A stretch of DNA of 20,849 nt from Pseudomonadota bacterium. Lineage in GTDB: Bacteria > Pseudomonadota > Alphaproteobacteria > JAAXGF01. How positions within the stretch are numbered: position 1 is the stretch's first letter; each line of letters opens with the position of its first letter. Positions 13,778-20,799 of the stretch are shown here, in pieces. The notes beneath the pieces were generated by a model. The model saw nothing but the letters and a program-made list of their open reading frames with translations. It was not told the DNA's origin and did not search any database. The position numbers and the translations under genes were made by a program. The stretch spans positions 1-20,849 of the forward strand of contig JADFMW010000016.1 in assembly GCA_022563655.1 (NCBI GenBank), in the 5' to 3' direction.

Positions 13778-14620
13778 ATGAAGATCGAGACGACAACCGA
13801 CGCGCATGACCGACGCGGACCGGCCCGGAGTTGCCTGGCGGCTGCCTTGGCGCTGGCCCTGGCGTTTGCCGCCGCACCTGTGCAGGCGGACTTCGAAAGC
13901 GGCTGGGAGGCTTACCAGCGGGGCGAGTTCGCGGCGGCGCTCAAGGAATGGCGGCCGATGGCCGATGCCGGCGACACGCGCGCTCAATACAATCTCGGCG
14001 TCATGCACGATCAGGGCAAGGGCGTCGCCCGCGACCCCGCGCTGGCCGTCGTCTGGTGGCGTAAGGCGGCGGAGCAAGACATGGCCGTGGCGCAGCACAG
14101 CCTCGCCAACAGCTACATCGCCGGAGAAGGCGTGGGCACCGACCCCGCGGCCGCGGTGCCGTGGCTGGAACGGGCCGCAAAGCAAGGGTTTGCGCGCTCG
14201 GAGTATACGCTCGGCAAGATGTACGGCTATGGCCTCGGCGTCCCCAAGGATCAGACGATCGCCTTCGAGTGGATTCTCAAGGCCGCGAAACACGGCAGCG
14301 TGCGCGCCCAATACAACCTCGGCAAGATGTACCGGGACGGCATCGGCGCCGGGCAGGACCTGAAAGAGTCTGTCAGGTGGTACCGCAGCGCCGCCGACCG
14401 CGGGTATGCCAAGGCGCAGGCCGGCCTCGGCCAACGCTACGAGCGCGGCGAAGGCGTCGGGAAGGACTTGGTTCAGGCGCTGTTCTGGACCACCCTCGCC
14501 GCCGGCCAGAAGCTCGAGCGGGCAATCGGGGCGCGCCATGAGATCGAGGCGCGCATGACCGCCGACGAGGTCGCCGCCGCCGAAAAGCTTGCCGGCGATT
14601 GGCGGCCGGTCACCGACTAG
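13778..14620 (+). CDS. Exported Sel1-like (TPR-type) repeat protein
   Basis: A 280-residue protein with a basic N-terminus and hydrophobic core (SCLAAALALALAFAAAPVQA) that looks like a signal peptide cleaved after QA near residue 37. One TPR-like helix pair (WEAYQRGEFAAALKEW) is followed by five Sel1 repeats of about 36 residues, each with the pattern A-x-Y-x-L-G-x-M-Y-x-x-G-x-G-V-x-x-D-x-x-x-A-x-x-W. Such solenoids are protein-protein scaffolds in the periplasm. Start ATG at 13778 has GGGGAA five bases upstream; another in-frame ATG at 13766 is possible. It is placed between mlaC and mlaA, so a link to envelope lipid transport is plausible but unproven. Confidence 0.88.
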   Translation: MKIETTTDAHDRRGPARSCLAAALALALAFAAAPVQADFESGWEAYQRGEFAAALKEWRPMADAGDTRAQYNLGVMHDQGKGVARDPALAVVWWRKAAEQDMAVAQHSLANSYIAGEGVGTDPAAAVPWLERAAKQGFARSEYTLGKMYGYGLGVPKDQTIAFEWILKAAKHGSVRAQYNLGKMYRDGIGAGQDLKESVRWYRSAADRGYAKAQAGLGQRYERGEGVGKDLVQALFWTTLAAGQKLERAIGARHEIEARMTADEVAAAEKLAGDWRPVTD

Positions 14621-14691
14621 CCTGCGCCTCAGAGCTGCGCCGCCGAATCACCCACGATCTTCGCACTTCTCGCCGCGGCAGGCTCATGCTT

Positions 14692-14754
14692 CGACGGGCT
14701 CGGCATGCGGCGGGTAGCGAGAACACCCCGATCGGTCCTCGCCGTGAGCCCGTC
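14692..14754. repeat. REP-like imperfect inverted repeat
   Basis: CGACGGGCTCGGC (14692-14704) is mirrored by GCCGTGAGCCCGTC (14741-14754) with a short asymmetric bulge, and TCATGC/GCATGC flank the first arm. The GACGGGCTC/GAGCCCGTC core resembles palindromic extragenic elements dispersed in many alphaproteobacterial genomes. The surrounding 14621-14889 has no other gene. Confidence 0.45.
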
Positions 14755-14889
14755 AGCGCCCGGCCCTGGGTCTGCACGAGGGTGAGGGCTTGGCGTCAAG
14801 CCTGGTTGGGCAAGTCCGCGGCCAATCTCCACGGCGCTAGAACCGCGCCGGGCGGTGGGCCGCTGACGGCATGGGGGCAACGGGGGCCG

Positions 14890-16152
14890 ATGCGAAGAAT
14901 TCGGACCGTGGGGTTGGCGCTGCTCGCCGTGGCCGCCGCCTCTTGCGCGCTGGCGGTCGAGGCGTGGGCGGCCCTGCCTCAGCACATCGCCGCGCGGATC
15001 GAGGGGGCCGCCCGCGAGAGCCGTGAGCTCGCCCAGCGCGACGCGGCGCTGGTGCAATACCTGAACGCGCAGCACTTGGCGTCAATCTACAGCAGCAGGG
15101 CCGGACGCAGCGCCGAGGCGGGGATGAACGCCGTCGTCATCGGCGCGATCGCGGAGAACCCCGCCCTTGCCGCCGACGTCGTCGCGGCGGCGATCGCCGC
15201 GGCGCCCGAGCTGCGCGCGAGTATCGCGAGCAACGCGGCCAAAGCCTTTCCCGGCCTCGCGGCGGAGATCGCCGCCGCCGCCGGTGGATTGCCGGCGCCG
15301 CCATCCTTCGCGCCCATCGCGCCGCCGCGCCAGCCGGTTTTTGCCCCAGCGCCGGTTTTTGCCCCAGCCCAGGCGCCGCCATGGGTCGATCCCGCCGCCG
15401 CGCCGCCATGGGTCGATCCCGCCGCGCCGGCGCCCGAGCCGGGTTTTGCCGCCGCGCCGGCGCCCCCGGACGTCGCGATCGCCGAGGGCGGGCCGGGCGA
15501 GGAGATCAAGGATCCGTACGAGGGCTTCAACCGCGGCATCTTCGCCTTCAACGAGGTCTTCGACACCTATCTGCTGCGGCCGATCGCCAAGGCATACGGC
15601 TTTATCATGCCCGACGTGGCCAAGCGCCTGGTCAACAACTTCATCGAGAACCTCAATTCGCCGGTCGTCCTGGCCAACGACCTGCTGCAGCTCGAGGGCA
15701 ACGACGCCGCCGTGACCACCGGGCGCTTCATTGTGAACTCGACATTCGGCGTCGCCGGCTTGTTCGACGTCGCCGCCGCTTACGGGCTCGAGCGCCACCA
15801 CGCCGACTTCGGTCAGACGCTGCATTCCTATGGCGCCGGTCCGGGCTCCTACGTGATGATCCCGGTCCTCGGCCCAAGCACGGTGCGCGACGGCGTCGGC
15901 CTCGCCGTCGATACCCTGTTCAACCCCCTCACCTACCTGCTCAGCACCCCCACCAACCTTGCGATCACCGGGGGCAAGGGGGTGGTCGAGCGCGAGACCC
16001 TGATCGAGCCGCTCGACGACCTCCGCGCCAACTCGGTCGATTTCTACGCGGCGTTGCGCAGCGCCTATTACCAGGACCGTGCGGTGGAACTGAGGAAAGG
16101 CGCGCCCGCCGACCCCTCCGAGCTCGATACACTGTTCGAATCGGCCGAGTAG
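14890..16152 (+). CDS. mlaA: MlaA (VacJ) family outer-membrane lipid-asymmetry protein with a long N-terminal extension
   Basis: A 420-residue protein. The C-terminal half, about 206-405, is a full MlaA domain: DPYEGFNRGIFAFNE, NFIENLNSPVVLANDLLQ, GRFIVNSTFGVAGLFDVAA, FGQTLHSYGAGPGSYVMIPVLGPS (in parts) and DTLFNPLTYLL. MlaA removes misplaced phospholipid from the outer leaflet. The N-terminus is a signal peptide with a marginal lipobox (AASC, Cys19); cleavage after AWA at 27 is the alternative. Residues 28-135 form an Ala-rich helical domain unlike Escherichia MlaA, which goes almost directly into its domain. Residues 136-205 are a Pro/Ala linker with tandem repeats. ATG at 14890 is chosen because it gives the signal peptide; the frame is open further upstream. 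Confidence 0.85.
   Translation: MRRIRTVGLALLAVAAASCALAVEAWAALPQHIAARIEGAARESRELAQRDAALVQYLNAQHLASIYSSRAGRSAEAGMNAVVIGAIAENPALAADVVAAAIAAAPELRASIASNAAKAFPGLAAEIAAAAGGLPAPPSFAPIAPPRQPVFAPAPVFAPAQAPPWVDPAAAPPWVDPAAPAPEPGFAAAPAPPDVAIAEGGPGEEIKDPYEGFNRGIFAFNEVFDTYLLRPIAKAYGFIMPDVAKRLVNNFIENLNSPVVLANDLLQLEGNDAAVTTGRFIVNSTFGVAGLFDVAAAYGLERHHADFGQTLHSYGAGPGSYVMIPVLGPSTVRDGVGLAVDTLFNPLTYLLSTPTNLAITGGKGVVERETLIEPLDDLRANSVDFYAALRSAYYQDRAVELRKGAPADPSELDTLFESAE
15333..15426 (+). repeat. In-frame 18-bp and 27-bp tandem repeats in the mlaA linker
   Basis: An 18-bp unit (GCCGGTTTTTGCCCCAGC) is repeated exactly at 15333-15350 and 15351-15368, encoding the PVFAPA repeat. Four bases on, a 27-bp unit (15373-15399 and 15400-15426, identical but for the last base) encodes two copies of APPWVDPAA. 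Both keep frame and lengthen the linker. Confidence 0.92.
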
Positions 16153-16191
16153 CCGGCGCCCGTGGCCGCCGCCGCCCGCCGCCGCCCGGCG

Positions 16192-16220
16192 TTGACATCA
16201 TGGGGGCGGGGCGATAGTTT
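16192..16220 (+). promoter_or_regulatory. Promoter of etfB-etfA-hbd
   Basis: A perfect TTGACA (16192-16197), a 17-base spacer and TAGTTT (16215-16220, with the key T, A and final T) lie about 90 bases before etfB. The expected start is near 16227. No hairpin terminator was recognised between mlaA and this promoter. Confidence 0.65.
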
Positions 16221-16309
16221 GCAACCACCTCATGAGCCCGGCAAACCCGCCGGAATCTGTCGTTTCTGGCCCCTCACACCATGTCTGCGCTGCATCCCGG
16301 AATCGACGC

Positions 16310-17059
16310 ATGAAAGTCCTCGTCGCCGTCAAGCGGGTGATCGACGCCTTCGTCAAGGTGCGCGTGAAGGCAGACCAGACCGGCGTCGAGACGGCCAACG
16401 TCAAGATGTCGATGAACCCGTTCGACGAGATCGGGGTGGAGGAAGCGGTGCGCCTCAAGGAGGCCGGCACGGCGAGCGAGATCGTCGCCGTCTCGCTCGG
16501 CGTCGCGCAGTGCCAGGAGACCATCCGCACCGCGCTGGCGATGGGCGCCGACCGCGGCATTCTGGTTGCGAGCGACGCCGAGCTGCAGCCGCTCGCCGTG
16601 GCCAAGCTGTTGCAAGCGGTGGTCGAGCGCGAGCAGCCCGACATCGTCATCCTTGGCAAGCAGGCGATCGACGACGACAGCAGCCAGACCGGGCCGATGC
16701 TGGCGGCGCTGCTGGGCTGGCCGCAAGCAACCTTTGCCTCGAAGCTGGTCATCGCCGACGGCCGCGCGACCGTGACCCGCGAGGTCGACGGCGGCCTCGA
16801 GACGGAATCGCTGAAGCTGCCCGTCGTGATGACCACGGATCTGCGCCTCAACGAGCCGCGCTACGCCTCGCTGCCCAACATCATGAAGGCCAAGAGGAAG
16901 CCGATCGACGTGTTGACGCCGGACGAACTCGGCGTCGACGTGACGCCGCGCCTTGAGGTGCTCAAGGTGGTGGAGCCGCCCCGGCGCCAGGCCGGCGTGA
17001 AGCTTGCCGGCGCGGCCGAGCTCGTGGCCAAGCTGCGCGACGAGGCCGGGGTGCTCTGA
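16310..17059 (+). CDS. etfB: Electron transfer flavoprotein beta subunit
   Basis: A 249-residue EtfB, exactly the usual length. With EtfA it takes electrons from acyl-CoA dehydrogenases and other flavin dehydrogenases and passes them to ETF:ubiquinone oxidoreductase. The N-terminal MKVLVAVKRVIDAFVKVRVK and MNPFDEIGVEEAVRLKE are typical. GKQAIDDDSSQTGPMLAALLGWPQ forms the AMP site region. The EtfB signature around TTDLRLNEPRYASLPNIMKAK contains the recognition loop and Lys-rich end. ATG at 16310 is chosen over an upstream ATG at 16232 by family alignment. The stop and the etfA start share one base (TGATG). Confidence 0.97.
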   Translation: MKVLVAVKRVIDAFVKVRVKADQTGVETANVKMSMNPFDEIGVEEAVRLKEAGTASEIVAVSLGVAQCQETIRTALAMGADRGILVASDAELQPLAVAKLLQAVVEREQPDIVILGKQAIDDDSSQTGPMLAALLGWPQATFASKLVIADGRATVTREVDGGLETESLKLPVVMTTDLRLNEPRYASLPNIMKAKRKPIDVLTPDELGVDVTPRLEVLKVVEPPRRQAGVKLAGAAELVAKLRDEAGVL

Positions 17060-18009
17060 TGGCGGTGCTGGTGGTCGCCGAGCACGACAACGTCGAGATC
17101 AAGAGCGCGACGTTGCACGCGGTTACCGCGGCGGCCGAGCTCGATGGCGGGATCGACGTGCTGGTCGCCGGCGAGGGCTGCGGCGGCGTCGCCGAGGCGG
17201 CGGCCAGGATTGCCGGCGTCGCCAAGGTGCTGGTCGCCGACGACGCGGCCTACGCGCACGCCCTGGCCGAGAACGTGGCGCCGCTCATCGCCCGCCTCGC
17301 GCCGTCCTATGGCCACGTGCTCGCACCTCATACCGCCAACGGCAAGAACGTGATGCCGCGCGCCGCCGCGCTGCTCGACGTTGCCCAGGTGTCCGACATC
17401 GTCGCCATCGAATCGCCCGATACCTTCGTGCGCCCCATCTACGCGGGCAACGCGCTGGCCACGGTCAAGGCGAAGGATGCGATCAAGTTCGTCACCGTGC
17501 GCGCGACGGCGTTCGCCGCCGCCCCGGCCGAAGGCGGCGCGGGCGCCATCGAGCCGGTCGCGGGTCCCGGCGACGCCGGCCTCTCGCGCTTCCTCGGTCA
17601 GGAGCTTTCGGGCTCCGAGCGGCCGGAACTCACCAGCGCCCGCGTCGTCATCTCGGGCGGGCGCGGCATGCAGAGCGCCGAGAACTTCAAGCTGCTCGAA
17701 GAGATCGCCGACCTCCTCGGCGCCGCCGTCGGGGCGTCGCGCGCGGCGGTCGACGCCGGCTTCGTGCCCAACGACTACCAGGTCGGTCAGACCGGCAAGA
17801 TCGTCGCCCCGGATCTCTACATCGCCGTCGGCATCTCCGGCGCCATCCAGCACCTCGCCGGCATGAAGGACAGCAAGGTGATCGTCGCCATCAACAAGGA
17901 CGAGGAGGCGCCGATCTTTCAGGTTGCCGACTACGGCATCGTCGGCGACTTGTTTAAAGTGTTGCCGGAGCTTAAATCAGAGATCGAAAACTTTTCCGCG
18001 ACAAAATGA
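17059..18009 (+). CDS. etfA: Electron transfer flavoprotein alpha subunit
   Basis: A 316-residue EtfA, the FAD-holding partner of EtfB. The N-terminal domain begins AVLVVAEHDN and includes APHTANGKNVMPRAAALLDVAQVSDI (in segments). The C-terminal FAD domain shows VISGGRGMQSAENF at 197-210, GASRAAVDAGFVPNDYQVGQTGK (225-247), PDLYIAVGISGAIQHLAGM (251-269) with the serine and His that contact FAD, and NKDEEAPIFQVADYGIVGDLF at 279-299. All key segments are intact. It is translationally coupled to etfB, and hbd begins 22 bases after its stop. Confidence 0.97.
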   Translation: MAVLVVAEHDNVEIKSATLHAVTAAAELDGGIDVLVAGEGCGGVAEAAARIAGVAKVLVADDAAYAHALAENVAPLIARLAPSYGHVLAPHTANGKNVMPRAAALLDVAQVSDIVAIESPDTFVRPIYAGNALATVKAKDAIKFVTVRATAFAAAPAEGGAGAIEPVAGPGDAGLSRFLGQELSGSERPELTSARVVISGGRGMQSAENFKLLEEIADLLGAAVGASRAAVDAGFVPNDYQVGQTGKIVAPDLYIAVGISGAIQHLAGMKDSKVIVAINKDEEAPIFQVADYGIVGDLFKVLPELKSEIENFSATK

Positions 18010-18031
18010 TCCGCCCGGGAAGCCCCCCTCA

Positions 18032-18904
18032 ATGATCGAAAAAATCGCCATCATCGGCGCCGGCCAAATGGGCAGCGGCATCGCCCATGTCTGCGCTCTG
18101 GCGGGCTACGAGACCCGCCTGTTCGACGTCTCGCGCGAGCGGCTCGACGAGGCCCTGAAGCGTCTCGAGAAAAACCTGGTCCGCCAAGTGGCCAAAGGAA
18201 AGATCACCGAGCAGGACAAGACCGCGACGCTCAAGCGGATCGTTCCCGCCGCCGGCTACGGCGACTTCGCCGATTGCGACCTCGTCATCGAGGCGGCGAC
18301 CGAGAACGAGGAGATCAAGCGCGACATCTACAAGAACCTCGTGGGCAAGCTGAAGCCCGAAGCGATGCTCGTCACCAATACCTCGTCGATCTCGGTCACG
18401 CGGCTCGGCTCGGCCACCGACCGGCCCGGCAAGTTCATGGGCCTGCACTTCATGAACCCGGTGCCGGTCATGAAGCTGGTCGAATTGATCCGCTCCCTCG
18501 CCACCGACGACGACACCTTCCAGACGATCCGCGAGCTGACGATCAAGCTCGGCAAGACCCCGGTGAACGCCGAGGACTTTCCCGCCTTCATGGTCAACCG
18601 CATCCTGTTGCCGATGATCAACGAGGCGGTCTACACGCTTTACGAGGGCGTCGGCTCGGTCGAAGCGATCGACACCGCCATGAAGCTGGGCGCCAATCAC
18701 CCGATGGGGCCGCTCGAGCTCGCCGACTTCATCGGCCTCGACACCTGTCTGGCGGTGATGCAGGTGCTCTACGAGGGGCTCGCCGACACCAAGTACCGCC
18801 CGTGTCCGCTGCTGGTGAAGTACGTCGAGGCGGGCTGGCTGGGACGCAAGTCGGGTCGCGGCTTCTACGACTACTCGGGCGAGGTTCCGCAACCCACCCG
18901 CTGA
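18032..18904 (+). CDS. hbd: 3-hydroxybutyryl-CoA dehydrogenase
   Basis: A 290-residue NAD(P)-dependent dehydrogenase that interconverts 3-hydroxybutyryl-CoA and acetoacetyl-CoA. The Rossmann motif GAGQMGSGIA is at 9-18, with Asp32 after the second strand favouring NAD. VIEAATENEEIK and TNTSSISVT (Ser118) follow; the catalytic dyad is His139 and Glu151 in LHFMNPVPVMKLVELI, with Asn189 in VNRILLPMINEA. NHPMGPLELADFIGLDT and GRKSGRGFYDY end the dimerisation domain. It is a single-domain enzyme, not fused to an enoyl-CoA hydratase. Co-transcription with etfBA suggests short-chain acyl-CoA or polyhydroxybutyrate metabolism. Confidence 0.95.
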   Translation: MIEKIAIIGAGQMGSGIAHVCALAGYETRLFDVSRERLDEALKRLEKNLVRQVAKGKITEQDKTATLKRIVPAAGYGDFADCDLVIEAATENEEIKRDIYKNLVGKLKPEAMLVTNTSSISVTRLGSATDRPGKFMGLHFMNPVPVMKLVELIRSLATDDDTFQTIRELTIKLGKTPVNAEDFPAFMVNRILLPMINEAVYTLYEGVGSVEAIDTAMKLGANHPMGPLELADFIGLDTCLAVMQVLYEGLADTKYRPCPLLVKYVEAGWLGRKSGRGFYDYSGEVPQPTR

Positions 18905-18933
18905 CCGCGCGCGGCGGCCGCGGCGCCGGGCGC

Positions 18934-18953
18934 CGGGCGCTACCCCGCGCCCG
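18934..18953 (+). terminator. Possible GC-rich hairpin after hbd
   Basis: CGGGCGC and GCGCCCG (7 bp) enclose a six-base loop, 30 bases after the hbd stop and before the convergent toxin gene. There is no run of T afterwards, so intrinsic termination is uncertain. Confidence 0.3.
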
Positions 18954-18975
18954 CCGCCCGCCCAGTCCTCACTTG

Positions 18976-19491
18976 TTATCCCGATTTGCGCGGAAACGCG
19001 GTTTCAAGAGGAATGAACAGGCGTGTCGGCGTGTCGGGGAACGGCTGGAAACCGTATTTTCGGTAAAAGGCCTTGGCGTTGTCGTCGATTGCGTCGACGA
19101 TGACCGCGTAGATGCCGATCAACGCGCTCGCCGCGACCGCCCGTGTGAGCGCGTCCATGAGCATGTACTTTCCGATCCCTTGGCCCTGCTCGCGCGCGTC
19201 GACGGCGAGGCGGCCGATGAGGGCCGCCGGAAGCGGGTGCTTCGGCAGTCTTCGGGCGAGGTCCAAAGGCAGGTTGCGCGATTCGACCGCCGCTGCGCTC
19301 AGCGTGTAGAAACCTGCTATCGACGCCGGATCATCCAGCGTCGCAACGAATACCTTGCAAATTTGTCGGCGAACATCTTGGCCGGCTTGGCGGCGGATGT
19401 AGGCGTCAAGGGAGGGCTCGCCGCACGAAAATGAGTCGCGGTCGTGATGGTCACCCAGCGGTTCGATGACCGGAGGGCCGCGCAGCGTCAT
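18976..19491 (-). CDS. GNAT-family toxin of a type II toxin-antitoxin system (TacT/AtaT-like)
   Basis: A 171-residue GCN5-related acetyltransferase. TacT/AtaT-type toxins acetylate the amino group of charged tRNAs and block translation. The acetyl-CoA pyrophosphate loop is REQGQGIGKYMLMDAL at about 108-123, preceded by the IGRLAVD strand. The catalytic-type Tyr is in AFYRKYGFQPF. The N-terminal DHHDRDSFSCGEPSLDAYIRRQA is characteristic of toxin GNATs paired with DUF1778 proteins, and FYTLSAAAVE follows. ATG at 19491 overlaps the antitoxin stop in ATGA. Chemistry and target tRNA are inferred from the family. The ends look intact, so the module may be functional. Confidence 0.9.
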   Translation of the reverse strand: MTLRGPPVIEPLGDHHDRDSFSCGEPSLDAYIRRQAGQDVRRQICKVFVATLDDPASIAGFYTLSAAAVESRNLPLDLARRLPKHPLPAALIGRLAVDAREQGQGIGKYMLMDALTRAVAASALIGIYAVIVDAIDDNAKAFYRKYGFQPFPDTPTRLFIPLETAFPRKSG

Positions 19492-19772
19492 TGCTTGGCG
19501 AGGCCGCGATACCACCTCATGGCGTCACGTAGCGCCTTGTTCGGTTCCGGCGGGTTCATGATGGCCTCGAAGAAGACATCGCGATCGTGATCGTCAAGGA
19601 CGATTCTCTCGTGTTCCGCGATGACCTTATCGGCGGCCTCGACGGCGTTGGCGAGAACGAATTCGGTGACCGATTTGTTCGAATACGCCGCCGCACGCTC
19701 AAGCTTGCGCTTGGACGCCGCGTCTAGCCGGAGATGCATGCGATCCCGTTTTCGTTCGGCTGTTCGAGCCAT
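19488..19772 (-). CDS. DUF1778 ribbon-helix-helix antitoxin (TacA/AtaR-like)
   Basis: A 94-residue protein with an N-terminal ribbon-helix-helix: the strand DRMHLRLDAASKRKLERAA, then NKSVTEFVLANAVEAAD. A C-terminal tail (VLDDHDRDVFFEAIMNPPEPNKALRDAM in segments) is the DUF1778 toxin-neutralising part, with the typical D-x-x-x-F-x-x-x-x-x-N-P-P. It should bind and block the GNAT toxin and repress its own promoter. ATG at 19772 is chosen; a TTG at 19838 would start inside the predicted promoter. The DNA here is somewhat less GC-rich than in flanking core genes, consistent with acquisition. Confidence 0.9.
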   Translation of the reverse strand: MARTAERKRDRMHLRLDAASKRKLERAAAYSNKSVTEFVLANAVEAADKVIAEHERIVLDDHDRDVFFEAIMNPPEPNKALRDAMRWYRGLAKQ

Positions 19773-19814
19773 GACGACATTCCGGTCCGAAGTAACGATG
19801 CGTGAGGAGGTGGT

Positions 19815-19843
19815 CTTGTACGCCAGTTTGGCGGACAAATCAA
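19815..19843 (-). promoter_or_regulatory. Toxin-antitoxin promoter with operator in its spacer
   Basis: On the minus strand TTGATT (19843-19838), 17 bases, then TACAAG (19820-19815); each box matches consensus at four positions. The spacer is filled by an inverted repeat, GTACGCCAGTTTGGCGGAC on the plus strand (19818-19836), with arms CGCCA/TGGCG and outer GT/AC. A ribbon-helix-helix repressor bound there would block RNA polymerase. Expected start is near 19808, 36 bases before the antitoxin ATG. Confidence 0.65.
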
Positions 19844-20169
19844 CTCTGCCCCGGCGTTATCGTCGCGGATAATGCGCGTTCATGTGATTGGACACCGGCA
19901 CGAGGGGGAAAAAGGATAGTGCATTGACGCTAAATGAAGAATGCCTTGTGCTCTGCCGATGCATTTAGCACAACAGGGCTCGTAAGGAGCTTCTGCTCAG
20001 GCGGAGGTGCGGCTCATTGAGCCCATCCCATATGTAGCGCCAACGTAGCGTGTCGGCCAAGCCATCAAGCCCCGGGGAACAGCGATTCCTGGCCGATCTC
20101 TCAGGACGCTATTATTGGCGCTTGGTGAATGTTTGCGCAGGTCGCCAATCGTGCCTTTAAGCGTGCGGG
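19844..20169. other. Gene-free stretch between the toxin-antitoxin module and the TlpA gene
   Basis: No gene is supported. The stretch is AT-richer than the rest of the right half. It contains two overlapping inverted repeats: GCTAAATG (19929-19936) with CATTTAGC (19962-19969), and TTGTGCT (19946-19952) with AGCACAA (19967-19973). They share the bases AGC at 19967-19969, so only one stem can form at a time. Nothing else recognisable was seen. Confidence 0.6.
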
Positions 20170-20781
20170 TTATTCTTTCGCGGTTCCGGTCGCTTTTGGG
20201 GCGTCGAGGTGGCGGCGGATGAGGTGCAGCGCGGCGTCGCTGTCCCACTCGGCGGGTCCCACCATCCGGCCCAGCTCGTAGCCCCGCGCATCGATCAAAA
20301 TCGTCGTCGGCAGACCGACCACCCCCAGCGCCACGGCCCCGCGCATGGTGGGGTCGAAGTACCGGCCGAGGCGCTGGATGCCGAGTCGGGCGAAGAATTG
20401 GCCGACCGCCGCCGCGCCGCCACGGTCCTGGCTCAGCGCCACGACCTCGAAGCGGGGCCCGCCCAGCGCCGCCTCGAGGCGGTCGAGCGACGGCATCTCG
20501 CGCACGCACGGCGCGCACCACGTCGCCCAGAAGTTGAGCACCACCACCCTGCCGCGGAAATCGCCCAGGGTCAGCGCGTTGCCCGCGGCGTCGGTGAACG
20601 AAAACTCGGGCAGCGGCCTGGGCGGCGACGCGGCCTCGAAGCCCGGCACCTCCCCGGGGGCATCCGCGGCGGCCCGGGCCGGGGGGGACGAAACGCTTGA
20701 TTGCGCGATGAATGCCGTCACAATGGCGGCCGCGGCGATCCGTTTCACGGCAACTGCGACGTTTCGCATCATTCCGTCCAT
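20170..20781 (-). CDS. TlpA/ResA-like thiol-disulfide oxidoreductase
   Basis: A 203-residue exported thioredoxin-fold protein. An N-terminal signal or anchor (KRIAAAAIVTAFIAQSSV, possible cleavage after ARA near 37) is followed by the AhpC-TSA/Redoxin-like domain. LGDFRGRVVVLNFWATWCAPCVREMPSL contains the active-site WCAPC (Cys89, Cys92); the cis-Pro loop is GLPTTILID. TlpA/ResA proteins keep periplasmic thiols reduced, for example for cytochrome c or oxidase copper-site maturation. The exact client is unknown. ATG at 20781 is the first of two candidates; Met5 is also possible. The start is only 18 bases from a divergent gene. Confidence 0.88.
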   Translation of the reverse strand: MDGMMRNVAVAVKRIAAAAIVTAFIAQSSVSSPPARAAADAPGEVPGFEAASPPRPLPEFSFTDAAGNALTLGDFRGRVVVLNFWATWCAPCVREMPSLDRLEAALGGPRFEVVALSQDRGGAAAVGQFFARLGIQRLGRYFDPTMRGAVALGVVGLPTTILIDARGYELGRMVGPAEWDSDAALHLIRRHLDAPKATGTAKE

Positions 20782-20799
20782 CCTGTCGGGGGCTGGCGC

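Noticed and set aside
19773..19838. N-terminal extension of the antitoxin from a TTG start
   Set aside because: It would begin inside the predicted promoter-operator; the ATG at 19772 gives the usual DUF1778 length.
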